This document shows positions 10,662-24,458 of a stretch of 64,000 nucleotides of DNA, in pieces. The position numbers and the translations under genes were made by a program. This stretch comes from Haberlea rhodopensis (lineage: Eukaryota; Streptophyta; Magnoliopsida; Lamiales; Gesneriaceae), in NCBI GenBank assembly GCA_907163345.1, contig CAJQUN010000014.1:6562999-6626998 (forward strand), in the 5' to 3' direction. The notes below the pieces were generated by a model. The model saw only the letters and a program-made list of their open reading frames with translations, had not been told where the DNA came from and searched no databases. How positions within the stretch are numbered: position 1 is the first letter of the stretch; the number at the start of each line of letters is the position of its first letter.

Positions 10662-10904
10662 GTGTAAAAACTTGAATTTCGCAAGGCGAGAGTATTGTAA
10701 CAAATGCAACACGTCCCGCTTCGCACAACCTGGTAGTCCCAGGTTGGGATATCCTGGGCCCCCATTCCTCCTAGACAAGGTTTTCCCGGTCCTCCAAATC
10801 ATTCCCTAGGACGCATCATGAATGGCAGCTATAGGTCTTCCACCCGTGGTTGGCCAAGGCACGATCCTAGAGATTTTGGAGCTGCTAGACCATCACCCAG
10901 ATAG
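10662..10904 (+). pseudogene. Orphan exon fragment of a RanBP2-type zinc-finger protein
   Basis: After a TTTCAG acceptor-like site, the sequence encodes the second half of a RanBP2-type zinc finger (CKNLNFARREYCNKC), then a Gly/Pro/Arg-rich stretch (GYPGPPF, GFPGPPNHSLGR, RGWPRHDPRDFG) as in plant TAF15/ZRANB2-like RNA-binding proteins. The frame shifts once between PPFL and QGFPGPP at about 10775-10785, and a TAG follows at 10902. No neighbouring exon was found. It looks like a duplicated gene fragment, not a live gene. Confidence 0.6.
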
Positions 10905-12600
10905 ACCACCGATGCTGCTAGAGTGGGACCACTATATAACTTGTAAGTTTGGTGGTGCATGAAATGCCACTTTCGACTTTTGTGATAAAAGTGCCATAAT
11001 CTGGTGTCAACTTAGGTTTGTTAAACTTGGGATGGAACTGTCTGATAACCTAATTTACAACTTAATCTTTAAACTATCAAACTTGTGGCTCTACTACACC
11101 CTGATAAATGATCGGATTTAATTGTCCAAGTCCATAAACCGACCAGGTTTGTACTGTGGGGTATACTATTTACTTGGAGTTTGGTTTTGGATTAAATAAT
11201 TCAAATCCTTTCACTTATCTAGACTATATACTATTTATACTGTACGAGAGTGTTAGTAGTATGACCTAAAGTGAACTTATCATATTACCCCTATATGTGT
11301 CGTTAAATAACAAAGATGTCCAATGTGTTAAATGACTCAAAGACCCGTTCTAATTTGAATAACAAAAAAAAAATCAAAAAAAAAAATGGGATAGTATTAC
11401 ACTACAGAACCAATTTTTTAAAAAAGTTATTACATCAAGCTAAAATTTAAAAAATAAATTTACAATTACTACATCAGTTTACAAAAAAAAATTATATATG
11501 CACGCAATGCGTGCAAATGATGACTAGTTCTGTTAATATCTAAAATAATATTAGTTGTTGAATACATGGATCGAAGTTATACACAAAAACTTAGAGTTCA
11601 AGATGATTAAAGATGATATTCTGGCAGATAGAAAGTGCTTGGAAAAAACTGATACACGTGTCCGGCCGACTTGATTATCTATATTGTTCATGTAGCCTAC
11701 ACAATCTATTGGGATTAAAAGCTTAATTGTTTTAGGAAAAATTGTATCAATAAATATTGAATTGGAAATAATTAAAATGTAGTGGCAAAAGTAGCCCATT
11801 ATTTATTATTTTGCAAATATAATAAACAAAACCACAATAATTGTGAGTGGATACATTCTTAAATCTATTATAAAAAAAATAGCAATTGAAAATTGATAAA
11901 AACAAATATTTACTTAACTTCTGATAAGAGGATACCCCCATTTAATTTTACGTTAAACTAGGTGACCTTACCATTAAATTTGAAATATTTTTAAAAAATT
12001 CATGAATTTGTAGAATGTTTAATTAAAGTCGATCTCTAGTTCTAGCTAAAATGAACATATACCCATGTAACTCTGGAGCAATTAAATAAAGACAAATACG
12101 TAGGCCCAGACGTTTTGATATCTCACCCGTCTGTTTATACACTTCGTGAAATCTCAACCGCATATCGAGCCACTCGCGTTTTAAAATCTGTGTATCATAT
12201 ATAACCGTCCGTTTGGTTTGTAGGATAGAAAGAATAATGTAATAACTAAAATTATGAGATAATAATAAATAATATAATTTGATAAATTATATTATGTTTG
12301 GTTTTGAAGATAAAATGTTGGATAATTTTTTTTTGATAAAATGGCTAAAACACCATCGAAATTTGAATATCAAATTTGGAAGAAATTTCAAATTTTGGAC
12401 GGAATTTTCAAATTTTGTTGAGAACTTCAAATTTTTAAAAAGTAAAAAAAAGGTGAGAAATAATATATATATCATTTTGCAATAAAGTGAGAAATATGAT
12501 GTGATAACTTTTTTAAATTAAAAAAAACTAAACACGAGACTAAAAAATAAACTTAAAATTACTAATCATTGTCATTCAATGCTAACATGACCTAAGTCTC
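10905..12600. other. AT-rich intergenic DNA
   Basis: No convincing gene. A perfect 17-bp palindrome, TGCACGCA-A-TGCGTGCA, lies at 11499-11515. Around 12206-12530 repeated AAATTTGAA/TTCAAATTT words and a CGTTTGGTTTG start suggest a degraded small transposon, but no clear terminal repeats or duplication can be drawn. Confidence 0.35.
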
Positions 12601-12644
12601 ATGTATCCACTACTTTCGAGCATCTAAATCTCATATTTTATGCC

Positions 12645-12770
12645 ATTAGCCATTTGGCTCAAATGGCACAAAGTTGCTCCACAAAGCGAACACGGTCTCA
12701 AATTCGAGACCAACTCCCTTCCTCCGAATAAGGAAAAAAAATGTATATTTTCCCACAAGAAGGGTTCATA
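12645..12770 (+). mobile_element. tRNA-derived SINE-like relic
   Basis: TGGCTCAAATGG at 12655 fits a pol III A box. GGTCTCAAATTCGAGACC at 12694-12711 is B-box-like, 39 bp downstream, which is tRNA-like spacing. An A-rich stretch follows at about 12730. No flanking duplication was identified. Confidence 0.4.
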
Positions 12771-13590
12771 TAAAGTAAAGAATTAAATCTGATGGTTTTA
12801 TTTTTCGATCTTTCTGACTTGCTCTTACGAAATCAAGATCAAAAAGATTGATTTCATCGGTGCATCTTCCCAAGTCAATTGAGACTTCTGGTTTAGCGCC
12901 ATATATTAATTTTTACCGTCTCTTTTCCAGAAACAGAAACAACCACTGAGAAATTATCCTCTACTTTCCACTCACAAATTAAATTCGAAACTAACGAATC
13001 ATTTACTACTTCAAATCAATTAAAATATAATCAAAATTGTTATGACAGAATAATATGGATAGAAAAAATAGAGTTGCCCACACTTGATTACAATCCAGCG
13101 GACGCAGTTGTTATCAACGGTAGAAAGGCCATATCCGCGGCTTCTATGAATTTCCACTGTCAGATTCAAGTAGTCAATAACAGCCGTTGGATGAGATAAT
13201 GATGCTCATCATACCGTCAAAAAATTACAAAAATTGAATTTCAAAAGCGAAGCCAGAGAGGGAGGACAGACAGAGCTCAAAGCCCCCTCTTTCGAAATTC
13301 ATCACTTTCCCAGATATTCATGAATTGTACGTATGTAGATTCGTGTACTTCTGATTGAGATCGAGATAATTTGTACACTGGAAAGTTTCTTGGATTTTTT
13401 ATTTAGTGAATCTGAAGCTGAGTGGATTATGAGAGTATTCAGTTTTCAAAATTTGAATTTTGTTAGGTTTGTAATTCGAAATCCGTCTAAATTGGGAGAG
13501 GAAGGCGAAGGCTAGTGGAATTAGGATTTTGTGGATTTGAATTTTCTAAGTTTGGGTTTTGGAAATTTTTATTTTGAAATTAGATTTTGA

Positions 13591-16500
13591 ATGGAGCAAA
13601 GAGAGGGAGGGGAGTTCCTCTCCAAAAGTCGGACGTCACAATCGGAGGATTCTGCAACCCCGGCAGCTGCGGATTTCCCGGTGAGGAAGCTTGTGAGGCA
13701 GCTGGATTTTACTGGCTTATGTGGCGGCGCGTCGAGCGTCGTTCACCCTCAGCCGCATCAGATAGCAACGCCGAACCATCTGAGCCAACCTACTGAGCAG
13801 CTGTCAGCAAAACCGTCGCAGATGCCCGTTATGACTTCGCAACAGCCTCCACGGCTACCTGCGCCACCCATTCTTCCTACTATACGCCCTCTTGTGTAAA
13901 CGCCTCAGCAACTACTTGATTTTTTTTTTTCAAACTTTGTCGGAATTATTGTATTGGGAGCATCAGATTGTTGATTTTTAAAACCTTTCAAAGTTTTGTT
14001 GGTCAATTCTTCAGTTTTCACATAAAAGTTTCGAACTTTTTGTGTTTCAATGAAATTATGCCGTCCCAGATATATATTCAAAAGGAGAAAAGTGGAAATA
14101 TATTATTTTCTAAAAGATCCGCTATGATAACTTTCTTCCAAGTTAAATGCGTGAATATCACTGCAAAAAAATATTAATTCCCGTTCCTTTACATTTCTAA
14201 TGTTCTGAGATTACATTCTTATAGAAGTGTGGGTTCGTTGGGTTATGTCGTATCAATAAATTAGCATCTGCATGCAGAAATTTCATGTGCCCTTCCATGA
14301 TAGCTTCTTTCTATGAATTATCTTACATATTTTTGTTGTGTTTCATATGGAGATTGATGTTGATTGGTCTATGTTCATGAGAAGCTTTTCTTGTCTTTCC
14401 TTTTCACTTGATATGCTTTCCAGTAGCAGCAAATTTGTGGATTATGAATTCTTATTTTTATGCACTGATGCCTGATTTTTTATTTTTTTTTGAACGATGC
14501 TGATGCCTGATTTAGGATTTATTTTTGCGTCATGTCTCCTGAAGATACCCTACCGTCTCCTTTGATGTAGTACCTGTTTCTTTATGATGCTTGCTTATAT
14601 GAAGATCAAAAGATCAAATGTTTGATTGTCTTTTAATACTTTCTGCTCTCTTTGATGTGTTTTGATAGTAGAAGTATGCACCTTCTTCTTCGTGTGGACA
14701 CTTCTTTGCTGGTGAGTTAAATTAGTCTCTTCCTTCCACAGGAAACCTGAATCACCAAGAGCAAGATCAAGACCAAATCTGAATGAAGTAAAAGATGGTA
14801 CTCCAAAGAAACCAAAGCAATGTAACTGTAAACATTCTCGATGTTTGAAACTGTGAGCAATTGCCCTTTTTTCATGCTCTTTGTTCTTTGGCAAATGAGT
14901 GTATAAGTAGAATATGACACCTGCTTCAAATTTTTTTGGTGAATTTTGTGAAGTATTTTCAGTATTAAAGTGCCAGACTCTGCGCTTACCATACTATTTA
15001 TTTTCTGGCGAATCCGTCAGTCCAAAATTGAAGAGTCTTTGTTCCATTTTGAGTTTCAACCTTTCTCTTGTGCTGTTGGGAGGGATTGCTCACTGTTTGT
15101 ATTTTATTATTTTGAGTAAGAATGAACAGCTGAAAATTTTATGATGAAGAAGTGTTGCTAATATTTTATTGATAAATTTATGATGAAGAAGTGTTGCAAA
15201 TATTTTGTGAAGATAAGCCAATATATTATACTTTTTCGCTGAGGGATGTCATGAGTTTAAGCATAATAATATAACTGAATGACTTTAAAATCTTGATTAT
15301 AAGTTTGTCATTGTTGTTGTTGAGTGGTTGTTTGGATTTATTCAATTATGATAGAACAAGGTTACCATTATCTGTTTCATGGAAAATCTTTTTCACAAGT
15401 TGCAATTGGGGAAAAACTATCACAGACAAATTTTGAAGAAGTCATTCGTTGACAGCATGGGACAAGGTCCACTTGTGGGCGACGAAGCTAATACGAATAC
15501 TCGAAGATTTAGATAATCATTCATTAAATTATTTTGGGTGTCTGACATGTACTATCGCACATATAATGAAACTGATATTTCCCATTTATGAAGGTGTTTC
15601 TATTCTCTAATTATCTAACTAAATTATGTGTGAGGTTTTGTTTGCCATTATACCATTTTTATTTCTCACTAGCATCTTTAAATTGATAATTTAGCTAGTT
15701 GGTATTCCTATGATTTCAATAATCTCCGTTGATTTTTTATTTGTTTAAAGCTCTTGAGATTTTATTGAGTATATAAGCATGTGAATAAACTACATCCCAC
15801 CTTGACGGAATTAATTGTGATGCATGTCCTAACAATTTCGTGGTCAGGTATTGTGAATGTTTTTCATCTGGAACATATTGCGATGGTTGCAACTGTGTAA
15901 ATTGTCATAACAATGTTGAGAATGAAGCTGCCAGAAGAGAAGCAGTTGAAGCTACACTTGAGCGCAATCCTAATGCATTCAGGCCAAAAATAGCTGGTAG
16001 TCCACATGGAGCTCGGGACAGCAGGGTACCATGAAAAGCTCTATTTCATCTTTTAAAACTGCATTGTTATATTATACAGCATTAGCTTGGGATTGTTGCC
16101 GTACATCCATTTTATATATTTCTGTTTTTTAAGCTTATATATGGTTGATTTATGTTTGGTTTTTGTTTTGCTCCTCTCATCTCCTTCAGTAACATTTATT
16201 ATTTTAACTTCTTTTTTATGATTGAAAGCCTTGGAATCTGCCCTTGAAATAAACTGTCATGAATTGTCTTCATATGAAGAAATACTGAGTGATTTTATGA
16301 ACCCTAACAAAAAATTTCTTTCAAATTCAAGTTTTGTTTGAGATTGAAAGTCAAAACTAGGTCTAAAACAATGTACTCGCTGACTAACCCTGTTCTTTTT
16401 TTTGGTGGACATGGTTTAGCAAATATCCATCAGACGAAGTTCTATCTCTCAGTAATTTAAAGGGTGAGCATGTTTTACATAATTTTAAAATAGATAGAAG

Positions 16501-19500
16501 GTTGGATGTTGGCAATTGAAGATAAAATTTAGGCCATATGTTAAAGACGTATTGTTCTTCGCTCTTAGAAACACCCTTGAGGAAGTGATGTAAATTATAG
16601 AATCCAAGAGCAAAGGAGGGAGACTAAAATTAACTTGACTCAAAGTTATAAGCATTAGTTGAGTAATTTGTGGATCCCTGAAAGTTTAATATCAAACAGA
16701 ACACAATGGGAAGGAGATATCCATATAACCTGAATAAAATTTGCAGTTGTCACTGTATGTTTTCAGTCAGTCGGCCAAAATTTATTGAATGCTGAGGTTA
16801 AAAATTTAAAATATATTAGCAATGATATAATTCGCGACTTACTGAAAAATTATATTTTGAAAAGAGATGAATTCCCTTGTATATTTGGTTTCTAATATCT
16901 AGTAATTGTTTCAGTGATTTACCAAACACTTGCTCAATGTTATTGATCTTCATTCACATTTATGACAACTTTCTCTTCATGTCACATTCGGTGGTTGTTA
17001 GATTTGTTAATCATTTACCTCTATTGTTTTTTTGCTTGACTTTTTGTCCAAGTGAAGCTTTTTCCATGATACCCGTATTTTACCTTGGATTGCTTGTCAA
17101 TATATGCAACATCAATGTATGCATCTGATTTTTATCCCTCAAATGGGAAACAAATTTATTCTCTCATTTACAATGTGCATATAACTGGCATGACGATGCA
17201 TTTCAGCATGTCCAGAACTCCAAAAAAAATTTTAATTTGTGTTTATTGCATGCAATAACATCATGTATGTAGGAGGAAGCTAGGGAAGGTTTAATTACCG
17301 GAAAACATAATAAAGGATGTCACTGCAAGAAATCAGGATGCCTCAAGAAGTACTGTGAGTGCTTCCAAGCTAATATACTTTGTTCTGAAAACTGCAAATG
17401 CATGGACTGCAAAAACTATGAAGAAAGCGAGGAGAGGCAAGCTCTTTTTCATGGAGATCATGCCAACAATATAGCATATATCCAGCAGGCGGCAAATGCT
17501 GCTATCACAGGTGCTATTGGATCTTCTGGTTATGGGTCTCTCCCTTTGAACAAGAAACGAAAAGGTCAAGAGCTGTTCTTTGGATCAATAACAAAAGATC
17601 CAGTGCACATGCTTGGGCATTTGCAACAGGTAAATTTTAGTTATTTTTCTTAAGATATAGTCTGCATTATGCAGTTAACAAGATTGCTAGAGTAGATCTG
17701 AGCAGCCCAAGACTATACATACTTGATCAGTTATGTGTTTTTTACTTTCTTTCCCGAATTTAATGCTCGCGTTTTTTTAAGACACGCATAATGCTACGTT
17801 ATTAAAATGCAAATTAATGCTCATGTTTTTTTTAAGACATGGATAATGCTACGTTATTTAAAATACAAATTTTATTCCAAAAGTTCTCATGCTAAAGTGT
17901 ATTGATATGGCGCACACGCACATCAATATGTTAAGGGTAAAAATGAAGACAACTAAAACTTTAACCTTCACTTGAAATTTCACAATAAATCACTAGAGAT
18001 GGAATACAGGACCGCTGATTACACTTAACCTATTCTTTTTGTACCTTTATTATTGCTAAAGATTCACATTGTGGTGACTGATGAAGTTGGTGCCTAATCT
18101 CACAAACATGAAATATAAATCTGTCCTGTTGGAAAATTTGAACTTAGCAACATACCCTAAAGAGGAAAAAGTCCAATGCTAATGTCATGCTTACAAAGTA
18201 AGGAGTGTGTCCTTTGTAGTAAAAATTTGAGCTGGAAAGTCCAGGTTCATGACATGGCACAAGTACTGTTATATTGAAGGCATTGTGGAATCTGAAAGGA
18301 TTCATAATATTTTGAGGAATTTTTAGTAAGATGAAGAAAATAAGGTTGGAAGTATGAGAAATATTTGGCTGAAAGCTACTTTAATGGTTTGGGTTCAACC
18401 ATTACACTGTTACATTTGCGAGTCTAGTAGTAATGCTTGAGCCTGAGGTAATATGAGATCGTGGTACTCCATGCCTGACATGGAAAGCTCGATTGAAGTT
18501 TCTACAATTTAGCTGGTGGAAAAACCAGTAATTGATGATCATTCTATCAGCACATATGGTTGGTGGAAAAATAAAAGGACTTATTGAAGATAATGTCTGC
18601 AAGTTGAAATGTCTTAAAGTGGATAGATGGGTTAAACTTATTACATCTGGTTAACATCTTCTTCGCTATATTTGAATTAAAATTCATCAAATAGGATCCT
18701 TTTTTCTCTTTTGACAGGCTAACCAAATTAAGGGTTCGGGACCTTCCTCTTCACTTTCTGGTCCCCAGCATGGTAATGTGTCAGCCTTGGGCCCTTCAAA
18801 GTTTACTTACAGGTAGACATAAACTTCCATTGAGATTTATTTGCAGCATTCTTTCATGCAACTAACTATTGTATTGTGATGACAGCTCACTCTTGGCTGA
18901 CATCATTCAGCCGCAGGACGTTAAGGAACTCTGCTCGGTGCTCGTGGTGTATGGGGGAGAAGCTGCGAAGATGCTTGCCGGTATACATGGATTTTCAAAT
19001 AAGCCAATTTATCTCGTGGTTTATTTGTATCAGTAATACCTTTGTTTTTAATGTTATCCATTACCTCGTGGTATGTTTAATGACACTCTACTTGCTATCA
19101 AATGGCATGTTTTAAGGAAGATTTCCTGCGAATATATTTAACATGAATAGAGCTTTGAGTAAAATGCTCTCCACTCATCTCATGTTCTCTATGCTACATG
19201 GGATAGAGTATCTGAGAGTTGAGACAGTTAAACTATCTCAGGAGGGGATTGTTAGCCTTGTGTGTGTCATTTTTTTTATCCCTTTTGTTCCTTAAAACAA
19301 GACACGTGAGACAGCACTATATTACTGTTAACTTTCTTTTGTTTTTTAACTTGTATTGCTAACAGAAGAGAGAAAACCAGTAGAAAATAGGCCAGAGGTT
19401 TGCAGAGAAACTTCACTGGCTTCATCAAGTCAAAACCTGTCTCAAAGCCTGAAGCTTTCTGTGGCAGAGGAAGCTTTAATACACGATCCTTCAAGTGGAA

Positions 19501-20891
19501 ATCAGAATGAAAACACTAAAATTGAAAGTGGTTTTGAAGAAGCTGATTTATCAAAAGGAAGGCCAATGTCTCCTAGTACATTAGCTCTGATATGTGATGA
19601 ACAAGATGCAATGTTCCCTACTACTGCTTCTCCTAATGGATTAGCAGGCCATAACAATGTTTTATCACAGTTACCACGTGATCAAGGACTGACTGAAGCA
19701 TATCCAGAGCAAGAAAGAATTATTTTAACTACCTTCCGTGATTGTCTGAACAGGCTCATCACTTTAGGAAATATAAAAGGCAAGGTTCATCCTCTCTGCT
19801 TTTCATTTTGTACTTTACTGTCTAAATTTATGAACATGTTTGAGCATCTGAAGTTTTATGAAACTAGAAGCAGGCGATCTATTGAGTGAACTCACAGATG
19901 GACATATATAAAAGTACCAAGGAGTTCCTTAGCCTCTCTATTTTTTGAGATACTATGTTTCTTCTCTTTTCATGTGGCAAAGTATCCCTCTGAAGTCATA
20001 AATGTTCTAGTTGATACATCTGTGAAATTTTTTGCATGAGGCTCCCATCGCTTTTAAGCTCAAAATTTCATCGTTGTTTTAACTCTGCACTTTTCTGCCT
20101 ACATCATTTAGAAATGTAATAGTGCCATAATCTTAGAATAGTTGGCTTCATTCACTAGGGACTGTGTGCTGCAAACCCATGGGAGAACTTTTAAATGACC
20201 TCAGGCCATTGTCAAATTGTAGTGTTTCTGGTTTTTAAATCTTGCAACTTTTTAAGGAAATAGAAATTGCGGACAGAATCTAGGAATGACATACTTTCAT
20301 CTCACAGTGTGCAGATTGGGTGAGTGCAACAGGTTTCTTATTCTACCACAAGCTCCCCGATCAATCAACCGGTTGAATGAAAATGGGAATTAATATGCAA
20401 GGTTGCCATCGCTTCCCAGAACAGACCTTGTTGTGTAATTAGATCCCAGCACTAGAATCACTCGACCCATATCTGACCAAGACAAATGTATTGTTTGTAC
20501 TTGTTTCCCATTTTTCAAGTGTTTTTTTGTGTCCAATTGACTCTAGATGCTACTTTAAAATATGAATTCAACAGTCTTGTTACGCTTCTTTTTGTCTCGG
20601 GAGTATACTAACGGTCCTTTTCACTCTGCAGCAGCCCAATATTCTTCATTGGCACAAACTGATTCAGGTAATGAAGAAGACTTAACCATCAACGACACAA
20701 TAAATACAAGAACTGAAACTTCAACTCAGCAGCATATAAGCAATGGTGCTGCAAAAATTTTCGTTCTTCCACCGAGGACTTCTTCTACGGTTAATCAAGA
20801 TGTTGCTGCTGTCAATAGTGAACCCCCTCAGAAAATAACACCAGTTGATCAAAATGGGGATGTAAGGGCAAAAACTGAACGTGAAGTATAA
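13591..20891 (+). CDS. TCX5/TCX6-like: CPP/TSO1-like CXC-domain transcription factor (TCX5/6-like)
   Basis: DNA-binding protein of the cysteine-rich polycomb-like family. Plant TCX5/6 act in DREAM complexes that repress cell-cycle and DNA-methylation genes. Eight exons give 604 residues: 13591-13895, 14742-14852, 15848-16025, 17273-17629, 18718-18812, 18886-18980, 19366-19779 and 20632-20891. Exon 1 carries the conserved RKLVRQLDFTG-like N-terminal motif. Exons 2-3 carry the first CXC repeat (CNCKHSRCLK, CECF) and the RNPNAFRPKI linker. Exon 4 carries the second (CHCKKSGCLKKYCECF). Exons 5-7 hold the conserved SLLADIIQPQDVKELC and FRDCLNRLI regions. All junctions keep frame. Intron 7 has a GC donor (AG|GCAAGG at 19780). 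The last acceptor is a CAGCAG pair that could add or drop one Ala. Start and stop are clear and no lesion was seen. Confidence 0.92.
15138..15215. repeat. Intronic direct repeat (~40 bp, two copies)
   Basis: TTATGATGAAGAAGTGTTGC occurs twice, at about 15139 and 15178, in CPP intron 2. A similar two-copy repeat (~60 bp, AATGCTACGTTATT core) lies in intron 4 at about 17765-17875. Confidence 0.7.
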
Positions 20892-22160
20892 TGTGTATAG
20901 GATTAGTCGGCATTCACTCAAAACATGCTGTTGCATCTCTGTAACATTAGGCCATATTTTGATTTGGCTTTTTTTCGGTGTAGCAGTGAACACTACATAT
21001 AGAGTTCATTATTAGTACATATTTTAGATAGAATTTTCTGTCTTCATTGATTAATACCATGTAAGATTGAAATTTCCATTTTCTCGGCAAATATTTACTT
21101 CCAACTTGTGACAACCAAGCAAAGTGACAGAACTTGTAAATCCCTATGTTCTATGAATGTAGAACCATAAATTATTTTACCTATCAAATTACCATACTTA
21201 ACTCGATAATATAATATGAACTCATGCAGATTTCCCATTCCCTCGGGATAAAACAAAAAAACCAAAAAAAATACCAGAAAAGAACTTGAAAAGAAATGTT
21301 TGGTGAATTACAATTTACAAGTTTAGATAAATAAGCTTTGTACTATCGAGAAATTGTTGAATTTCGAGTAGCATTACCGGCATGGGCGGATGTATGTGTT
21401 GCCACCTTGCCCCAAAAAAAAATTTATTACCTAAAAAGAATTTAAAAACTTGTAGTTTTACACTCTAAAAATTATATTTTACCCTGAAAATTCATTTTTG
21501 CCCTCTCAAATTATATTTTGACCTAAAGAAATTTTTTGACATCTATTTTTATGTTTGCCCCCTTCCCAGAAATCCTGCCTCAAACCCTTATTACCGGATT
21601 CTGCTAGCAGCTCTCCCGTTTGAATGAATTTATGGGCACGATATGAATTATATTCTCGAGTTTCCTATTCCACATGAATGATCTTATTGACTGCATCAGG
21701 TCCTTGCCTAAATTTAGTTGACTATTGATCGGGTAGATGTCTTTCAACTACTGGCAGCATTATTCTCGAGAAGAAAATAAAAAAAATATATTTGGGAGCC
21801 ATAATTATTTATTTTTGTATGGTTGTCTACTTAATTGTTAATACATCCATCGAAGATTCAAAAATTAAAAAATAAAAATTTAAGTTACATCAGATTCATT
21901 TTTTGGTATAAGTATCAAACTCCCATATAACAAAAACAAAAATTGATTTATATCTAAACGTATATCTTATAATAAACATAGAAAAGCGTAGATAAACAAA
22001 CATCTTCATAAGCGTTTATTTCTTTTAAATGTGGAATGACAATAACATTATTTTATAATAATATAATTATTGACAATATTTTATATCAATGCTAATAATA
22101 ATATTAACATAATTTTTGAGCTCTCTTTGAAATTCTTAAATGTCTCAATAATTAATATAC
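20892..22160. other. Intergenic spacer
   Basis: 3' flank of the CPP gene, then AT-rich DNA without recognisable genes. Around 21400-21580 there is a purine/pyrimidine-biased stretch with GCCCC(A/T)-type words, as in degraded retroelements, not assignable. Confidence 0.4.
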
Positions 22161-23750
22161 TAATATATTTTTTTAGCATAAACAAGTAATATATTAATAA
22201 GTCAATGATTACGAAGAAGATCCATCCCAAGGTCACCAAATTGCATGACCAAACCAAATAGATAAAATATACATATGACGAATAACACAACATAACAAGC
22301 ACACTGCGAGCCAGATAGAGATGTAAACAAGCACAAATGGAAGGAAGCACGGACCCCTAAATCCAATTAGGCCCACTCAATCCAAGCAAGAGACGGTATT
22401 GTCTAACAACGGATCTGCCTTCGAAAAATTTAGAAAGAAACACCGAGGATAAGCGGAAGACATAAACTGATAAAGGACGCCAAAAACTCAAGCTCATGTA
22501 TCCAGAACCCGTAACTGAGAGACATCGCCCCAAAAGAAATCCTACACGAAGCACGAAATCTAGAGTGCCAGGGGTAGGGGTGTAAACGAACATAATCGCC
22601 TCGAATATGCAGAAAATGTTAAAGTTCGAATTCAGCTCGAAATAGTTATATTGGAACTTGAGTCCGATTCGAATTCGAATAGTTTTAAAAACTTGCTCGA
22701 GTTCGACTCGAATCAAAGTTCGAGTTCGGCTCGAAAAGGTTTGAACATATTCGCTAGCTATTCGAATTATTGATCGAAAATAAATGTCCGAAAGGTTCGA
22801 AATATATTTATTTAATATATAATTATATTATATTAATAAAATATAAGGTTCGTGAGCGGATCGTGAACTATCAAACAAAGTAATTTGAACTCGAGTTCGG
22901 CTCGCAAAAAAGTTCGAACATGTTCAAGTTCGGCTCGAATTCGAATCAAATATTTATAGAGTCGGCTCGAAAAGCTCTTGAACATGTTCGATTCATTTAC
23001 GCCAAGGGTCAAAACCAAACCAACCACCATCAGCATCGAAGCCCACGAGCTTCGCAAACACCCCCACCTAGTCCACGAAGTAGCACATGTCAAACAACTC
23101 AAATAGACAACTAAAACAAAGTAAAATCCAAAAAAACATACATGACTACGTGCCGCCCAAAAGCGAGCATCCCACCCTAGCCAAACCCACCAAACCAAAA
23201 AGAGGATGTCTTGACCAAAAGGGGCATTGAATCATAGCCCTACACAATAGTTTGTAAAAAGATGTAGCCCACCAGTGCAGTGCTTACGCACCGAGCAGCC
23301 CTTGCCAACCCTATCAGACGATGGGAAAAGTGCTGCCGCGGCGGCCGCAAGAGGAAGGAAGAAAGAATCGGTCGATTCCAAGCCAAAATCCACCTGCTCA
23401 AAGGGTTTGACAATCCACACACAGATGAGGACTAGGGCTTATAAAGGACAACGAGCTCTGCGTTGTGACAATCGCTGGTAGAAAAACACCATGGTCGTAG
23501 GAAATGTAGCCGAAACTAAAGGAAAAGGGTGAACAACAGCAACAATTGGAAACGAGTGGGGGTGAGTGAGAAGCGCAAAAGGTGTGCAAACAAGCTCAAA
23601 TGGAGGCTGATAGGAAGAAGAAGGAACGACAAGCGCTGGAATATGCCGATTACCGCCTAAGTTTTCTGCAGAAAATTTTTAACAAAGAAGAACGTGAATA
23701 GGAACACTCGTTGGAGAGAGAATCAAGAAGAGGGGGGAAATTTCATGTAC
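22160..23750 (-). mobile_element. Possible non-LTR retrotransposon 3' remnant
   Basis: On the minus strand a GC-richer untranslated-looking region ends in TTAATATATTACTTGTTTATG followed by a short A run near 22170, resembling the tail of a plant LINE. It encodes no reverse transcriptase that I can see. It is interrupted by the MITE at 22574-23010. Weakly supported. Confidence 0.25.
22574..23010. mobile_element. hAT-like MITE rich in TTCGAGTTCGGCTCG words
   Basis: The left end GGGGTGTAAACGAAC and the right end, read on the other strand (GGCGTAAATGAATCGAAC), are similar inverted termini. The interior has many TTCGA/CGGCTCGA words in both orientations. This matches a common plant MITE type with GGGGTGTAAAC ends. 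The flanks (GCCAGGGG and GCCAAGGG) could be an imperfect 8-bp duplication. Confidence 0.5.
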
Positions 23751-23759
23751 TATAAAAGA

Positions 23760-24458
23760 ACCTGGATTATATCAAAACGTTGTTACTTTCTGCTACACGA
23801 CTTCTACAAGTCTCAATTGGAAATTCACCAAGACCTCCATACCAAAAATTAAATATGCCTTGGCCACCGCTCTCTTAGGAGAGCCGGAGGTCTCGATTTA
23901 TTTAAGCGAACTGGGTAGACTATCGGAATAAAATCGACATGTCGTTGTCTTGGCATAAAAATTCAATCTATTTATCATCTCATCTAAAACGTGAACTAAA
24001 TAATTATGAACATAATAATTCAAATAAATAATGTCTTTTATCCTCCATCATCATATCCTTTAAGAAGAAACCTATCCTCCAATTGAACCTTCGTTGTTCA
24101 ATTTTTCACAAGGAATACATACGTTAATATTTCACTTGATAAATAAAAAAAATAGAGTTGTGTATTAGTATCATACATGCCACCCTACACATTAGGATGC
24201 TTATTCGAGCTTACTGAATTGGACTTCGATGACCAATGCATTTATAGACGTGGTCTAGCTCCTGAAGACGTCGTAGCAGTTGCACTCTGCAGAAACGAGA
24301 CCATTGAGTCAGCATATATATTCAACATTCGGCCTAGGCCTATATATCCTTTTTTTTTTCGTGTTAGAACCTTCAACAATAACTCGATTTTTTTTTTTAG
24401 AAATATAATAACTCGACATTTCACATGTTATAACACTTTATACATATAGAAGATTTGA
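23760..24458. other. Intergenic spacer
   Basis: No supported gene, RNA or repeat beyond simple T-runs. Confidence 0.4.

Noticed and set aside
12279..12485. Mirror-image frames on both strands rich in Lys, Asn and Phe
   Set aside because: Produced by low-complexity AAATTTGAA repeats.
23230..23590. Frames with an alanine-rich run from GCGGCGGCCGC
   Set aside because: No family resemblance, no splice or start context, and they sit inside repeat remnants.
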